Source: Acidobacteriaceae bacterium (GTDB lineage: Bacteria; Acidobacteriota; Terriglobia; Terriglobales; Acidobacteriaceae). From it: a stretch of 32,784 nucleotides of DNA. Shown here piece after piece: positions 15,783 through 24,697 of this stretch (position 1 is its first letter; every line of letters starts with the position of its first letter). The notes under the pieces were generated by a model. The model saw only the letters and a program-made list of their open reading frames with translations, was not told the DNA's origin and ran no database searches. The position numbers were made by a program, and so were the translations under genes. The DNA lies in contig PMHV01000049.1 of assembly GCA_003156805.1 (NCBI GenBank), positions 1-32,784 on the forward strand. The letters run 5' to 3'.

Positions 15783-16097
15783 ATGTTGCCGAGCCATCGT
15801 ATTGCTACTCATCCTGGACGAATCTTGTTGCAGGAGTTTCTCGAACCGCTGGGTTTGACCCAGGCTGAACTGGCGAGGGCGCTCAACATCCCCTTGAACC
15901 GGGTGAACGAGTTGGTGCGCGGGAAGCGAGGCATTACGCCGGAAACGGCCCTGCTTCTAGCCGGATACTTCAAGAACTCGGCCGAGTTTTGGATGAATTT
16001 GCAGACCGCCCACGATCTGACGGTAGCTATTCATGAGATGCGCAGACGTCCGGTGGCGACCCCGCGGGGGACTCGGCGTTCCATGGGAGCCGGCTAG
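15783..16097 (+). CDS. higA: HigA-family antitoxin (XRE helix-turn-helix), no toxin partner seen
   Basis: The 104-residue protein starts at the ATG at 15783 with GAGGAG (15771-15776) six bases upstream. It has the HigA signature THPGRILLQEFLEPLGLTQAELARALNIPLNRVNELVRGKRGITPETALLLAGYF, a helix-turn-helix of the XRE type, followed by AEFWMNLQTAHDL. In complete modules HigB is a RelE-like toxin encoded just upstream. Upstream here is only the divergent DinB gene, so this is an orphan. It may regulate other genes or protect against toxins elsewhere. The C-terminal tail (RRRPVATPRGTRRSMGAG) looks extended or decayed. Confidence 0.88.
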   Translation: MLPSHRIATHPGRILLQEFLEPLGLTQAELARALNIPLNRVNELVRGKRGITPETALLLAGYFKNSAEFWMNLQTAHDLTVAIHEMRRRPVATPRGTRRSMGAG

Positions 16098-16123
16098 CCA
16101 CAGCGCCTCTAAAACCCGTTTTC

Positions 16124-16975
16124 TCATTCAGTCCGACAGTCCGAGTCGGCCACAACTGCGATCGCCGCCGCATTCGCCGCATCGAGAACCTTTTCTCCAT
16201 CCAACAGCAGGCACTTTCCCGCATCCAGCGCGAGGCAGGTTGCGCCTGCGGCCTGCATGACTTCGATGGTTTTCACTCCGACGACGGGAACGTCGAAGCG
16301 CATATCCTGATTGGGCTTGGCGATTTTCACCACGGTGAGGTCGCGGCTCAGCGTGGAGGCCTCGCCGTGCAGCGAGCGCATGATCTGGCCGGCGCGCTCG
16401 ATGGTGGCGTCGGTGCCCTCCATGGCCTCGATGGCGACGCAGGCGGATTCTGCCACCACCACCGTTTGCCCAATGTCATGCTGCGCCAGATGGCGGGCCA
16501 CGGTGCGGCCGTACTCAATATTTTTGCGTTCCTGCTCGCTGGGCGCGCGTTTGGTAAGAACGCCGGGCTTGACCAGCAGCGGCTCGAGCAACCACGTGGA
16601 ATTTTCCAGCGTGATGCCCTCATCGCCCAGGACTTTCGCGACCGCTCCAAGAAGTGCGTCGGTGTTGCGCGTGGCGAGCGAAAGCAAAAGTTTGGCCAGG
16701 CGCCAGTCCGGGCGGATGCTGGAAAAAATCTGCTTGTGCTTCACCTGCCCGGCCATGATGGCGCGATGCACACCCTCGCGCTGAAAAGTTTCAATCAACT
16801 TCGAAAGTTCTCCCAGCGAAAGCCAGTGAACCGCGGCCGCGCCCCGCGATTCGATCTCAGGGAAAGCTTCTTCTTTGATCGCCGCCACGACTACTTCGTA
16901 GCCCTGCGCGCGCGCCGCATCGAGCACGAGAAAAGGAAACTTGCCGTTGCCGGCGATGAGGCCAAGGCGTTGCAT
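16124..16975 (-). CDS. lpxI: UDP-2,3-diacylglucosamine diphosphatase, LpxI type
   Basis: The 283-residue enzyme hydrolyses UDP-2,3-diacylglucosamine to lipid X and UMP, a step of lipid A synthesis done by the unrelated LpxH in E. coli. Diagnostic segments are the N-terminal LGLIAGNGKFPFLVLDAARAQG, AIMAGQVKHKQIF and the C-terminal DMRFDVPVVGVKTIEVM, which carries the catalytic Asp. Length fits the family (about 270-285). It lies downstream of lpxA with an 87-base gap that is filled by a 7-bp word array, and is convergent with higA (26 bases apart). Confidence 0.92.
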   Translation of the reverse strand: MQRLGLIAGNGKFPFLVLDAARAQGYEVVVAAIKEEAFPEIESRGAAAVHWLSLGELSKLIETFQREGVHRAIMAGQVKHKQIFSSIRPDWRLAKLLLSLATRNTDALLGAVAKVLGDEGITLENSTWLLEPLLVKPGVLTKRAPSEQERKNIEYGRTVARHLAQHDIGQTVVVAESACVAIEAMEGTDATIERAGQIMRSLHGEASTLSRDLTVVKIAKPNQDMRFDVPVVGVKTIEVMQAAGATCLALDAGKCLLLDGEKVLDAANAAAIAVVADSDCRTE

Positions 16976-16977
16976 GT

Positions 16978-17057
16978 CAGTGGCCAGCGATCAGTGGCCA
17001 GTGATCAGCGATCAGCGATCAGTACCGCTCTTACTAGCCACTGATCACTGGCAACCG
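16978..17057. repeat. inverted element of 7-bp words (CAGTGGC/CAGTGAT type) between lpxA and lpxI
   Basis: A left arm of seven exact 7-bp units (16978-17026; words CAGTGGC, CAGCGAT, CAGTGAT, CAGTACC) is followed by a 10-base spacer and a right arm of three units in opposite orientation (17037-17057; reading CGGTTGC, CAGTGAT, CAGTGGC on the minus strand). The arms can pair through GCCAGTGATCAG. It fills nearly all of the lpxA-lpxI gap and could form a strong RNA hairpin in the operon transcript. Confidence 0.88.
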
Positions 17058-17062
17058 ACCAT

Positions 17063-17839
17063 TTACTTAATGACTCCTCGTTCCGCAGCTTCAATGAAGC
17101 GGATCAGCGTGTTCACATCTTCCCCGCGACCCGGCTCTGTCTTCAATTTCTCCAATGCCTGCGAAGTGTTCATCTTCGATGCCAGCAGAATCTTGTAAGC
17201 GTGGTGAATCGCGCGAATGCGTTCTTTGGTGAAGCCGCGCCGCTCGAGGCCCACTTTATTCATGCCGTAAGCGTGGGTGTCGCGCGCGGCCGAGGTCATG
17301 GAAAAAGGCAGAACATCCTGCGTGATGGTGGTGCCGCCGCCAATATAAGCGTGCGCGCCGATGCGCACGAACTGATGCACCGGGCACAGCGCGCCCACAA
17401 CCGCCCATTCTTCCACCGTCACGTGGCCGCCCAGCGTGGCTCCATTCACCAGCATGACATGGTCGCCGATCACGCTGTCGTGCCCAACGTGCGCGTAAGC
17501 CATGATCAGCGTGTGGCTGCCGACGCGCGTGACGCCGCCGCCTTTCACCGTGCCGCGGCTGATGGTGACACATTCGCGAATCTCGTTGTGATCGCCGATC
17601 TCCAGCCGCGTCGGCTCGCCTTTATAAGTGACATCTTGCGGGTCCATGCCGATGGCGCAGAAAGGAAAAAAAATGTTGTCGTTGCCGATCCGCGTGGGAC
17701 CTTCGATGGCCACGTGAGAAACCAGGCGGCAGTTTTCGCCCAGCTCAACGTCCGGTCCGATCACGCAATACGGTCCGACTTGGCATGATTCTGGAATTCT
17801 GGCTCGCGGATCGACAATGGCCGTGGCGTGAATTTTCAT
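17063..17839 (-). CDS. lpxA: acyl-[ACP]--UDP-N-acetylglucosamine O-acyltransferase
   Basis: The 258-residue protein starts lipid A synthesis by adding a hydroxyacyl chain to UDP-GlcNAc (or its 3-amino analogue). It shows the left-handed beta-helix of hexapeptide repeats from residue 1 to about 185 (IHATAIVDPRARIPES onward), the catalytic-His segment YAHVGHDSVIG and the GMNKVGLERRGF motif leading into the C-terminal helices. Length is typical. It follows fabZ by 53 bases in the same orientation. Whether it prefers UDP-GlcNAc or UDP-GlcNAc3N cannot be read directly. Confidence 0.95.
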   Translation of the reverse strand: MKIHATAIVDPRARIPESCQVGPYCVIGPDVELGENCRLVSHVAIEGPTRIGNDNIFFPFCAIGMDPQDVTYKGEPTRLEIGDHNEIRECVTISRGTVKGGGVTRVGSHTLIMAYAHVGHDSVIGDHVMLVNGATLGGHVTVEEWAVVGALCPVHQFVRIGAHAYIGGGTTITQDVLPFSMTSAARDTHAYGMNKVGLERRGFTKERIRAIHHAYKILLASKMNTSQALEKLKTEPGRGEDVNTLIRFIEAAERGVIK

Positions 17840-17892
17840 CGAGAAACGTTCATCGAGACTTATTCATCGCAAATGTTCATGGAGAAACAAAG

Positions 17893-18438
17893 TCACCGAA
17901 CCTCGGCGTCCGCCGCATCCTCGGAACTGTTTCGTCCGCGCGCGCTGTCGATCAACTGGCACGACACCGTAGCGTCGGCGACACGCTTGCCATTCACCGA
18001 TGCGGTGCCCTGCATCTTCGCGGCGATCATGTGCTCCATCACTTTCCAGCCCATCACTTCTACTTCCAGGCGCACCTGATCGCCCGGTCCCACCGGACGG
18101 CGGAAGCGCGCCCGGTCAATGCCCGTGAAAACCATCACCTTGTTATCGCGATCTTCGACCTCTGTCAGCAGCAGCGCACCGCCCGCCTGCGCGATCGCTT
18201 CCACAATCAGAACTCCCGGCATGATCGGCAAGCCGGGAAAGTGCCCGTTGAAAAAAGGCTCGTTGATGGTGACGTTCTTGATGGCGACGATGCGCTCCTT
18301 GCGTTTCAACTCGAGCACGCGGTCGATGAGCAGGAACGGATATCGATGCGGCAAAATCTTCAGAATCTCGTGAATATCGAGCGAGGACTTGGCTTCGCCA
18401 AGCGGCGCTTCCGTCACAGGGTGAATACTCTCAGTCAT
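17893..18438 (-). CDS. fabZ: 3-hydroxyacyl-[ACP] dehydratase
   Basis: The 181-residue protein dehydrates 3-hydroxyacyl-ACP in fatty-acid synthesis. The core [41 protein letters not shown] (catalytic His in GHFPG and Glu in IVEA) and [19 protein letters not shown] are clear. Compared with the usual 145-155 residues it has about 20 extra at the N-terminus and a short C-terminal tail ending EDAADAEVR. It heads the fabZ-lpxA-lpxI run, balancing hydroxyacyl-ACP use between fatty acids and lipid A. No lpxD is in the window. Confidence 0.93.
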   Translation of the reverse strand: MTESIHPVTEAPLGEAKSSLDIHEILKILPHRYPFLLIDRVLELKRKERIVAIKNVTINEPFFNGHFPGLPIMPGVLIVEAIAQAGGALLLTEVEDRDNKVMVFTGIDRARFRRPVGPGDQVRLEVEVMGWKVMEHMIAAKMQGTASVNGKRVADATVSCQLIDSARGRNSSEDAADAEVR

Positions 18439-18523
18439 GGATTCTTCTCAATCGGCCTGAAGATTATACTGTACCGCGTCGCGTCAACACGCTGAGACAT
18501 ACCCGTGAATTAGAGAGCGAAAC

Positions 18524-19732
18524 GTGCCCAGCAGGAAAAAGACGACCTTCGACGATGAGATTCGGGCCGCGTGGCCCGATCGTCTACGCTACTTCGAGCA
18601 GCGGCAGGATCAGATCGTGGAGACGATCCGTGAGCTCGTTGAGATTGAATCCCCCAGCGACAGCAAGCGGGCGGTCGACGGCATCGCCGCGTTCGTGGCC
18701 CAGAAGTTCGAGGCCCTGGGCGGAACAACGCGATTTCACCCCAGCAGCGAGTTTGGTGACAGCCTCCAAATTAATTTCGCCGGCCGCGACCAGAGTCCGG
18801 ATAAGAGAAAAGACAAGAAAAAGCCGGTCCTGCTGCTCGGCCACTATGACACGGTTTACCCGCTGGGCACGCTCGCGAACATGCCGTGCAAAATAGATGC
18901 CGGCCGCCTGCACGGGCCCGGCATTCTCGACATGAAATCAGGAATTGCGTTGATCCTGCATGCCATCGAAGGGCTGCAAGCATGGCACGGCGAGTTGCCG
19001 CGGCCGGTCACGGTTTTTCTGGTTTCCGACGAAGAAGTGGGCAGCCGTTCGTCGCGAAAAATCACTGAAGCGTTGGCGAAAGAATCCGCCGGAGTGCTGG
19101 TGCTGGAGCCTGCCGCCGGCCTTCGCGGCGCAGTCAAGACCGCGCGCAAAGGCGTCGGCGAATACACGCTGAAAGTGAAAGGCGTGGCGGCCCACGCGGG
19201 ACTCGACCCCGGCAAGGGGCACAGCGCCATCCTGGAGCTGGCGAGGCAGATTGTGGCCATCGCCAAGCTGAACCATCTGCGGCAAGGCGTATCGGTCAAC
19301 CCTGGCGTCATTCGCGGCGGCACGCGCAGCAACGTGGTCGCGTCGGAAGCTTCCGTCGCAATCGACGTACGCATCAAGAGCGCAAAACAGGCCGCTGGAA
19401 TCGACCGCAAACTGCGCTCGCTGAAACCGTTCGACAAACATTGCAAACTTGAAATCTCGGGCAGTATCAATCGTCTGCCCATGGAGCGGACTGCGGGTGT
19501 GGCCGCACTTTACCAGGAAGCCCGCAAGATTGCGGAGCGCATCGACTGGCGCCTGGAAGAAGCTGCGGTGGGCGGCGGCTCCGACGGCAACTTCACCGCA
19601 GGCATTGGCATCCCGACACTCGACGGCATGGGCGGCGTAGGCGAAGGCGCCCACGCCGTCCACGAATACATCGTCATCTCCGAGCTGCCGCGGCGGGCCT
19701 TGCTGCTGGCGGGGATGATTGAGAGGACGTGA
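18524..19732 (+). CDS. M20-family zinc peptidase (glutamate carboxypeptidase-like)
   Basis: The 402-residue protein starts at a GTG (18524) with a GAGAG ten bases before it. Zinc ligands of the M20 fold are visible: GHYDTVYP, then HGPGILDMKSG (bridging Asp), SDEEVGS (catalytic Glu and ligand Glu), LVLEPA and the C-terminal AVHEYI His. The dimerisation domain starts near VKTARKGVGEYTLKVKGVAAHAG. The wording is closest to carboxypeptidase G2 types, which remove C-terminal glutamate from folate-like or peptide substrates, but specificity is a guess. No signal peptide. It is divergent from fabZ. Confidence 0.87.
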   Translation: MPSRKKTTFDDEIRAAWPDRLRYFEQRQDQIVETIRELVEIESPSDSKRAVDGIAAFVAQKFEALGGTTRFHPSSEFGDSLQINFAGRDQSPDKRKDKKKPVLLLGHYDTVYPLGTLANMPCKIDAGRLHGPGILDMKSGIALILHAIEGLQAWHGELPRPVTVFLVSDEEVGSRSSRKITEALAKESAGVLVLEPAAGLRGAVKTARKGVGEYTLKVKGVAAHAGLDPGKGHSAILELARQIVAIAKLNHLRQGVSVNPGVIRGGTRSNVVASEASVAIDVRIKSAKQAAGIDRKLRSLKPFDKHCKLEISGSINRLPMERTAGVAALYQEARKIAERIDWRLEEAAVGGGSDGNFTAGIGIPTLDGMGGVGEGAHAVHEYIVISELPRRALLLAGMIERT

Positions 19733-19897
19733 GGGCGCCGCGCCAGACTAGCCAAACGCTGCTATTGATGCGGTTGTCCCAACTGGATGCGATCCGTTCT
19801 TTGACTCCCGGTGCGCCGTAGCCTAGACTTTTCTTAGGGAGTTCGGCCCTTCGCAAAGCGGCGTGTTCAGCGCTTCCGAACGACCTACGGAGGTAGT

Positions 19898-20089
19898 ATG
19901 GGTGAGGGTCTTTTTCAACCGCTGCATATTCTTCTGATCGTGGCCATCGCGCTGCTACTGTTCGGCACCAGCAAATTCTCGGCGTTGGGCAAGGGCCTGG
20001 GCGAAGGTATCCGCAACTTCAAAGCGGCGATGAAGGAAGAAGAACCACCCAAGAAAGCTCCGGAACCGGAAGAAGAGAAGAAGACCTAG
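19898..20089 (+). CDS. tatA: twin-arginine translocase subunit TatA/TatE
   Basis: The 63-residue protein has the TatA plan: a short N-terminal membrane helix ([19 protein letters not shown], residues 8-26), the FG hinge, an amphipathic helix ([19 protein letters not shown]) and a charged Pro/Glu/Lys tail. TatA polymerises to form the pore for folded proteins. The ATG has GGAGG five bases upstream. No tatB or tatC is next to it, as is common for scattered tatA genes. Confidence 0.92.
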   Translation: MGEGLFQPLHILLIVAIALLLFGTSKFSALGKGLGEGIRNFKAAMKEEEPPKKAPEPEEEKKT

Positions 20090-20110
20090 GCTAAGTTCCT
20101 CGTCATTCAC

Positions 20111-20761
20111 TCACAGCGCTCCACAATCCTTGAGCATCTCCCGCACCAACGCAACCGGCAATCCCATCACATTGTTGTAATCGCCTTCGATATGCGGAAT
20201 CCACCGCGATGCGCCGCCTTGAATCGCATACGCCCCGGCCTTGTCCATGGGCTCACCCGTGGCAATGTAGTCGCGGATCTCGCCGTCGGATAACTCGCAC
20301 ATGGTCACGAAAGTTGTCTCGAAAGCAGTTGCCAGTTGCCGGTTGTCAGTTGTCAGTTCTCGATGGTAGCTTTCCGGCACGGTATCAGTTTGCGTTTCGG
20401 TTTTACTGGCAACCGGCAACTGACTACTGGCAACTGGCCCCACCAGGCAGACTCCCGTAATCACCACATGCGTGCGACCCGACAACATATGCAACATGCG
20501 GGCCGCATCGTCCGCATCGCGCGGCTTGCCCAGGATGGCGTCTTCGACTACGACGATGGTGTCTGCGCCCAGCACATAATCTTGTGGTCGCGTTTGATGA
20601 ACGGCCAGGGCTTTCTCCCGCGCCAGCCGTTCGGCGCAGTCTCGTGGAGACTCGTTCGCGCGCGGCGTTTCGTCAATGCCGGCGGGTTGCACGGTGAACG
20701 GAATGCCTGCATTGCGCAGAAGTTCCTGGCGTCGCGGCGAGGCGGAGGCGAGCACGATCAT
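20111..20761 (-). CDS. maf: Maf-family nucleotide pyrophosphatase with an in-frame repeat insertion
   Basis: Maf proteins hydrolyse modified or canonical NTPs to keep them out of DNA and RNA. Recognisable are MIVLASASPRRQELL at the start, DYVLGADTIVVVEDAILGKP, AARMLHMLSGRTHVVITGV and the C-terminal ATGEPMDKAGAYAIQGGASRWIPHIEGDYNNVMGLP. The protein is 216 residues against about 190-200 for the family. Residues about 109-146 (a Ser/Thr/Gln-rich stretch) do not belong to the fold and are encoded by an inverted 7-bp word element (20326-20436). The frame is kept. The insertion lies in the loop after the TGVCLV strand, so the enzyme may still work. Confidence 0.9.
   Translation of the reverse strand: MIVLASASPRRQELLRNAGIPFTVQPAGIDETPRANESPRDCAERLAREKALAVHQTRPQDYVLGADTIVVVEDAILGKPRDADDAARMLHMLSGRTHVVITGVCLVGPVASSQLPVASKTETQTDTVPESYHRELTTDNRQLATAFETTFVTMCELSDGEIRDYIATGEPMDKAGAYAIQGGASRWIPHIEGDYNNVMGLPVALVREMLKDCGAL
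20326..20436. repeat. inverted 7-bp word element inside the maf coding sequence
   Basis: Left arm 20326-20360 is five exact 7-bp units (CAGTTGC twice, CGGTTGT, CAGTTGT, CAGTTCT). Right arm 20402-20436 is five exact units in the opposite orientation (on the minus strand CAGTTGC, CAGTAGT, CAGTTGC, CGGTTGC, CAGTAAA). A 41-base centre lies between them. The total of 111 bp equals 37 codons, so the maf frame is not broken. Confidence 0.9.
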
Positions 20762-20870
20762 GCGATCTGAATTCTAGCCGAACTTGACCGAGTACCGAGT
20801 GCGAGCACCAAGTGAACCTCAAGGGCCTGCGAACAACGCGGTGAAAGACAAGTTGGGCTCGCGGACATGC

Positions 20871-20891
20871 GAACTGAGAACTGAGAACTGT
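20871..20891. repeat. three 7-bp words (GAACTGA) upstream of lepA
   Basis: GAACTGA, GAACTGA and GAACTGT in exact register; read on the other strand these are CAGTTCT-type words, as in 13893-13927 and the maf element. A possible -10 (TAAAAT, 20903-20908) for lepA follows directly. Confidence 0.75.
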
Positions 20892-20942
20892 TCCCCGCCT
20901 GCTAAAATCAAAGATTAGCCAATCAAAGCTAGCCCGCAACCT

Positions 20943-22748
20943 ATGGACGCCGCTTTCCTCCGCAACTTTGCCATCATCGCGCATATCGACCACGGCAAAT
21001 CCACGCTGGCCGACCGTCTGCTGGAGCTGACCGGGTCGCTCACCGCGCGCGAGATGCAGGCGCAGGTGCTCGACTCCATGGACCTGGAGCGCGAACGCGG
21101 CATCACCATCAAAGCCCACGCCGTGCGCATGATGTACACCGCGAAAGATGGCCAGACTTACCAGCTCAACCTGATCGACACGCCCGGCCACGTGGATTTT
21201 TCCTATGAAGTTTCGCGCTCGCTCGCCTCGTGCGAAGGCGCGCTGCTGATCGTCGACGCTTCTCAAGGAGTCGAAGCCCAAACCCTGGCCAACTCCTATC
21301 TCGCCATCAATCACGGTCTCGAAATTATTCCCGTCATCAACAAGATCGATCTCCAGAGCGCTGATATTCCGCGCACCAAAGAAATGATCGAAAGCGCGGT
21401 CGGCCTCGACGCTTCCGACGCAATTCTGATCAGCGCGAAAACCGGCCAGGGCGTGCCCGCCGTGCTCGAAGCCATCGTCAAGCGCGTTCCGCCGCCCAAA
21501 GGCAATCCTGACAACCGTCTGCAGGCGCTGGTTTTCGATTCCTGGTTCGATCCCTACCGCGGCGTGATTGTATTGACCCGCGTGTTTCAGGGCACGCTGC
21601 GCAAAGGCCAGAGAATTCGCCTCTGGTGGAACGGAACCACTTTCGACGCCGAGACGCTCGGCGTGCTCACGCCGAAGCCGGTGGAGATCGACGAACTGAA
21701 AGCCGGCGAGGTCGGTTTCGTCATCGCCAATATCAAAAATGTTGCCGACACGAAAATCGGCGACACCATTACCGATGACGCCAACCCCGCCTTCGAAGCC
21801 TTGCCCGGCTTTGAAGAGATCAAGCCCATGGTCTTCGCCGGCCTCTACACCGTCGATGCCCACGAGCACACCCGGCTGCGCGAAGCGCTGGAAAAACTTC
21901 GGCTCAACGATTCGTCGTTTTTCTTCGAGCCGGAAAGTTCCGTCGCACTGGGCTTCGGTTTTCGCTGTGGCTTCCTCGGTCTGTTGCACATGGAGATCAT
22001 TCAGGAGCGGCTCGAACGTGAGTTCAATCTCGAACTCATCACCACCGCGCCCGGCGTGCGCTACAAAATTACCAAGACCGACGGCGAATTGATCGAGGTC
22101 GATAATCCTTCGCGCTGGCTTGATCCCAGCGAAATTGCCAAAGTCGAAGAGCCGGTGATTTTGGCCATGATTCTCACCAACGAAGAATACGTCGGCGGAA
22201 TTCTTAAGCTGGTCGAAGAAAAACGCGGCAAGCAGAAGACCTTCGAGTACGTCAGTTCGTCGCGCGTGATGTTGCACTACGAGTTACCGTTGAACGAAAT
22301 CGTGCTCGACTTTTACGACCGGCTGAAGTCGGTTTCGCGCGGCTACGCTTCGCTCGATTATCACCTCGCCGATTACTGGGAGTCGCCTATGGTCAAGCTC
22401 GACATCCTCGTGGCCGGGGAGCCGGTCGATGCGCTCTCCATCATCGTGCATCGCGATTTCGCCTACGACCGCGGCAAAGCGCTGGTCTCAAAAATGCGGC
22501 AACTCATTCCCCGGCAAATGTTCGAAGTGGCCATCCAGGCTTCCATTGGAGCGAAAATCATCGCCCGCGAAACCGTCTCCGCCATTCGCAAAAACGTTAT
22601 TGCCAAATGCTACGGCGGCGACATTTCGCGCAAGCGCAAGCTGCTGGAAAAACAGAAGGAAGGCAAAAAACGAATGAAACGGATCGGCCGTGTCGATATC
22701 CCTCAGGAAGCCTTCCTGGCCGTCCTCAAGGTCGGCGAGGACAGCTGA
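20943..22748 (+). CDS. lepA: elongation factor 4 (ribosome back-translocase)
   Basis: The 601-residue GTPase matches LepA in length and plan. G1 is in [15 protein letters not shown]3 is DTPGHVDF and G4 is NKIDL. The LepA-only C-terminal domain is seen in [48 protein letters not shown]4 binds stalled or mistranslocated ribosomes at the cytoplasmic membrane and elsewhere. The ATG at 20943 lies about 35 bases after a possible -10; no strong SD is seen. Confidence 0.97.
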   Translation: MDAAFLRNFAIIAHIDHGKSTLADRLLELTGSLTAREMQAQVLDSMDLERERGITIKAHAVRMMYTAKDGQTYQLNLIDTPGHVDFSYEVSRSLASCEGALLIVDASQGVEAQTLANSYLAINHGLEIIPVINKIDLQSADIPRTKEMIESAVGLDASDAILISAKTGQGVPAVLEAIVKRVPPPKGNPDNRLQALVFDSWFDPYRGVIVLTRVFQGTLRKGQRIRLWWNGTTFDAETLGVLTPKPVEIDELKAGEVGFVIANIKNVADTKIGDTITDDANPAFEALPGFEEIKPMVFAGLYTVDAHEHTRLREALEKLRLNDSSFFFEPESSVALGFGFRCGFLGLLHMEIIQERLEREFNLELITTAPGVRYKITKTDGELIEVDNPSRWLDPSEIAKVEEPVILAMILTNEEYVGGILKLVEEKRGKQKTFEYVSSSRVMLHYELPLNEIVLDFYDRLKSVSRGYASLDYHLADYWESPMVKLDILVAGEPVDALSIIVHRDFAYDRGKALVSKMRQLIPRQMFEVAIQASIGAKIIARETVSAIRKNVIAKCYGGDISRKRKLLEKQKEGKKRMKRIGRVDIPQEAFLAVLKVGEDS

Positions 22749-23152
22749 TTCTCGCCTCTGTCGCGGGCTTTCGCGCCGCGCCGGTGCACGAATTTAGAGC
22801 GAAAACCCGAAAGGCCCAACTCCCCAAATGTGCAAATCTCTTGGGTTGCCTGAATTCTTGCTCACCCAGGGGTGGGCTCTGTTAATACCAGATGAATTAC
22901 ATAACTGGTTACTACTCATGTACTTAAGACCGAATCACGGCCTCTGTTTCGACCGGCCGTACGGTCTTTGCCCAAGACATTCTGGAAAGGGTAACCAATT
23001 CCACAAGCTTTTCCACAGATTTCGAGAGCGGCGGCTGACGCAGAATTTCATGCCTTTCTGGCGCGCGGAAGACTCATAAAGGCCCTCATCTGGGTTGCCG
23101 GACAATGCCATGCGCCTACAGGATTTACGGTAGAAACACATCAGGAAACCCC
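22749..23152. other. convergent lepA/dnaB intergenic region, possible weak terminator
   Basis: About 404 bases between the convergent genes, without a convincing gene. A short hairpin GCTCACC-loop-GGTGGGC (22860-22877) followed by TCTGTTAAT may act as a terminator. An ACCAG...CTGGT inverted repeat lies near 22887-22911. A single TTTTCCACA (near 23010) resembles a DnaA box but stands alone. Confidence 0.4.
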
Positions 23153-24517
23153 TTACTCCTCCGGCGCCATTCCGCCTTCCACCATGGTCTCAAAGCGGGT
23201 GCAGTTCTTTCGGAAGGCCAACATGAGCTTGCCCGTCGGTCCATTGCGCTGCTTGGAAATGATGATTTCAGCCTTGCCCTGCAGGTCAGGGTCGTCTTGT
23301 CTGTAAACTTCTTCGCGAAAGATGAACATCACCAGGTCGGCGTCCTGCTCGATCGATCCCGATTCGCGCAAGTCGGAAAGTTGCGGGCGATGATCGCCGC
23401 CGCGGCTCTCAGGCGCGCGGCTTAACTGCGAGAGTGCAACCACGGGCACGCTTAATTCCTTGGCCAGTCCCTTCAGCCCGCGCGAAATTGCCGACACTTC
23501 CTGCGTGCGGTTTTCGTAGCGCTTGCTTCCGCCCGACATGAGCTGAAGATAATCCACGATGATCAGGTCAAGCTTGCCCTGCGATTGCTTCAAGCGCCGC
23601 GCCTTGGCCCGCATCTCGCTCAGCGCAATGCCGGGAGTATCGTCGATGAAAATAGGCGCGTGCGCCAACTGTTCCATGGCGCGCACCACTTTGCGCGTGT
23701 CGTCTTGCCATAAGGAGCCGGTGCGCATCTTGTGCGCGTCCACTTCCGCCGTCGAGCAGAGCAGGCGCAACAGCAGCGCTTCGCGCGACATTTCCAGCGA
23801 GAACACGCCCACCACCTGCTGGTCCTTGATCGCGGCGTTCTCGGCGATGTTCATGGCGAATGCGGTCTTGCCCATCGAAGGCCGCGCCGCGATGATGACC
23901 AGATCCGAGCGCTGCAGCCCGCTGGTCATCTCGTCGAGGTTTTCGTAATGCGTGGCCAGCCCGGTGATGCGCTGGCCGCGTTGCAGCAGGGCATCGACCG
24001 AGCCGAACGACTCGCGCACGATCTCCTGCACGCCCATAAAGCCGCGCCCAATGCGCTTCTCCGAGAGCTGAAAAATCGCAGCCTCGGCATCGCTGAGCAC
24101 CTCCTCGGCCGCGTCGGATTGATCCGCCGCTCGCGCAATCGCCGTATTCGCGGCGTGAATCAGCCCGCGCAGCAGCGCCTTGTCGCGCACGATCTTGACG
24201 TAGTGCTCAATGCTCGGCCGGTCGGGGACGCCATCCACCAGGCTCGACACGTAGCCCACGTCGCCGATGGCCTGCAAATCCTTGTGCCGGTCCAGCTCCT
24301 CGATCAGCGTGATCATGTCGATCGGCCGCGAGGATTCCGCCAGATCCACCATGCGTCCGTAAATGCGCCGGTGCGAGTCGAGCGAAAAATCTTCGATCTT
24401 CAGGTGCTCGGCCGCTTGGTTATAGGCAAAGTTGTCGAGCAGGATCGCGCCCAGAATCGAGCGCTCCGCTTCTACATTTGCGGGAAGAGTGCTGATGCTA
24501 TAGTCGGTGGTGGCCAA
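23153..24517 (-). CDS. dnaB: replicative DNA helicase
   Basis: The 454-residue helicase has the DnaB N-terminal helical domain (residues 10-110, LPANVEAERSILGAILLDN), the linker helix and the RecA-like C-domain: Walker A ARPSMGKT (211-218), FSLEMS, Walker B LIIVDYLQLM, and the SQLSRAPE / DLRESGSIEQDAD arginine-finger region. It unwinds DNA ahead of the replisome. The start is a TTG (24517); there is no in-frame ATG before the conserved N-terminus, and a G-run (GGGGGG) lies about 13 bases upstream as the only SD-like element. No intein is present. Confidence 0.97.
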   Translation of the reverse strand: MATTDYSISTLPANVEAERSILGAILLDNFAYNQAAEHLKIEDFSLDSHRRIYGRMVDLAESSRPIDMITLIEELDRHKDLQAIGDVGYVSSLVDGVPDRPSIEHYVKIVRDKALLRGLIHAANTAIARAADQSDAAEEVLSDAEAAIFQLSEKRIGRGFMGVQEIVRESFGSVDALLQRGQRITGLATHYENLDEMTSGLQRSDLVIIAARPSMGKTAFAMNIAENAAIKDQQVVGVFSLEMSREALLLRLLCSTAEVDAHKMRTGSLWQDDTRKVVRAMEQLAHAPIFIDDTPGIALSEMRAKARRLKQSQGKLDLIIVDYLQLMSGGSKRYENRTQEVSAISRGLKGLAKELSVPVVALSQLSRAPESRGGDHRPQLSDLRESGSIEQDADLVMFIFREEVYRQDDPDLQGKAEIIISKQRNGPTGKLMLAFRKNCTRFETMVEGGMAPEE

Positions 24518-24697
24518 GGTATTTGTGTTCCCCCCAAACTTTCGCGGTGCAACCGCACACTAACTCGATTCCGCTTGTGAATGCGAGGCGCATCCTTTGG
24601 AAAACCAGTCCAATCGCAAAAAAAGTTGGCGGGCGTACTGCACCACGAACGCCGCTCAAGTCCACTGCAACAATGGTAGGTGAACAAAAAGCGAATC

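Noticed and set aside
16978-17057. Could the 7-bp arrays be a CRISPR array?
   Set aside because: Units are only 7 bp with no spacers, and no cas genes are present.
20111-20761. Is maf a pseudogene because of the repeat insertion?
   Set aside because: The insert is a multiple of three, adds no stop, and all family motifs remain on both sides.
20673-22277. Long minus-strand open frame (534 codons) opposite lepA
   Set aside because: Shadow of lepA with no recognisable domain; lepA on the plus strand is unambiguous.
23005-23016. Single TTTTCCACA, resembling a DnaA box, near dnaB
   Set aside because: One imperfect box without a cluster or AT-rich unwinding region is not evidence of an origin.
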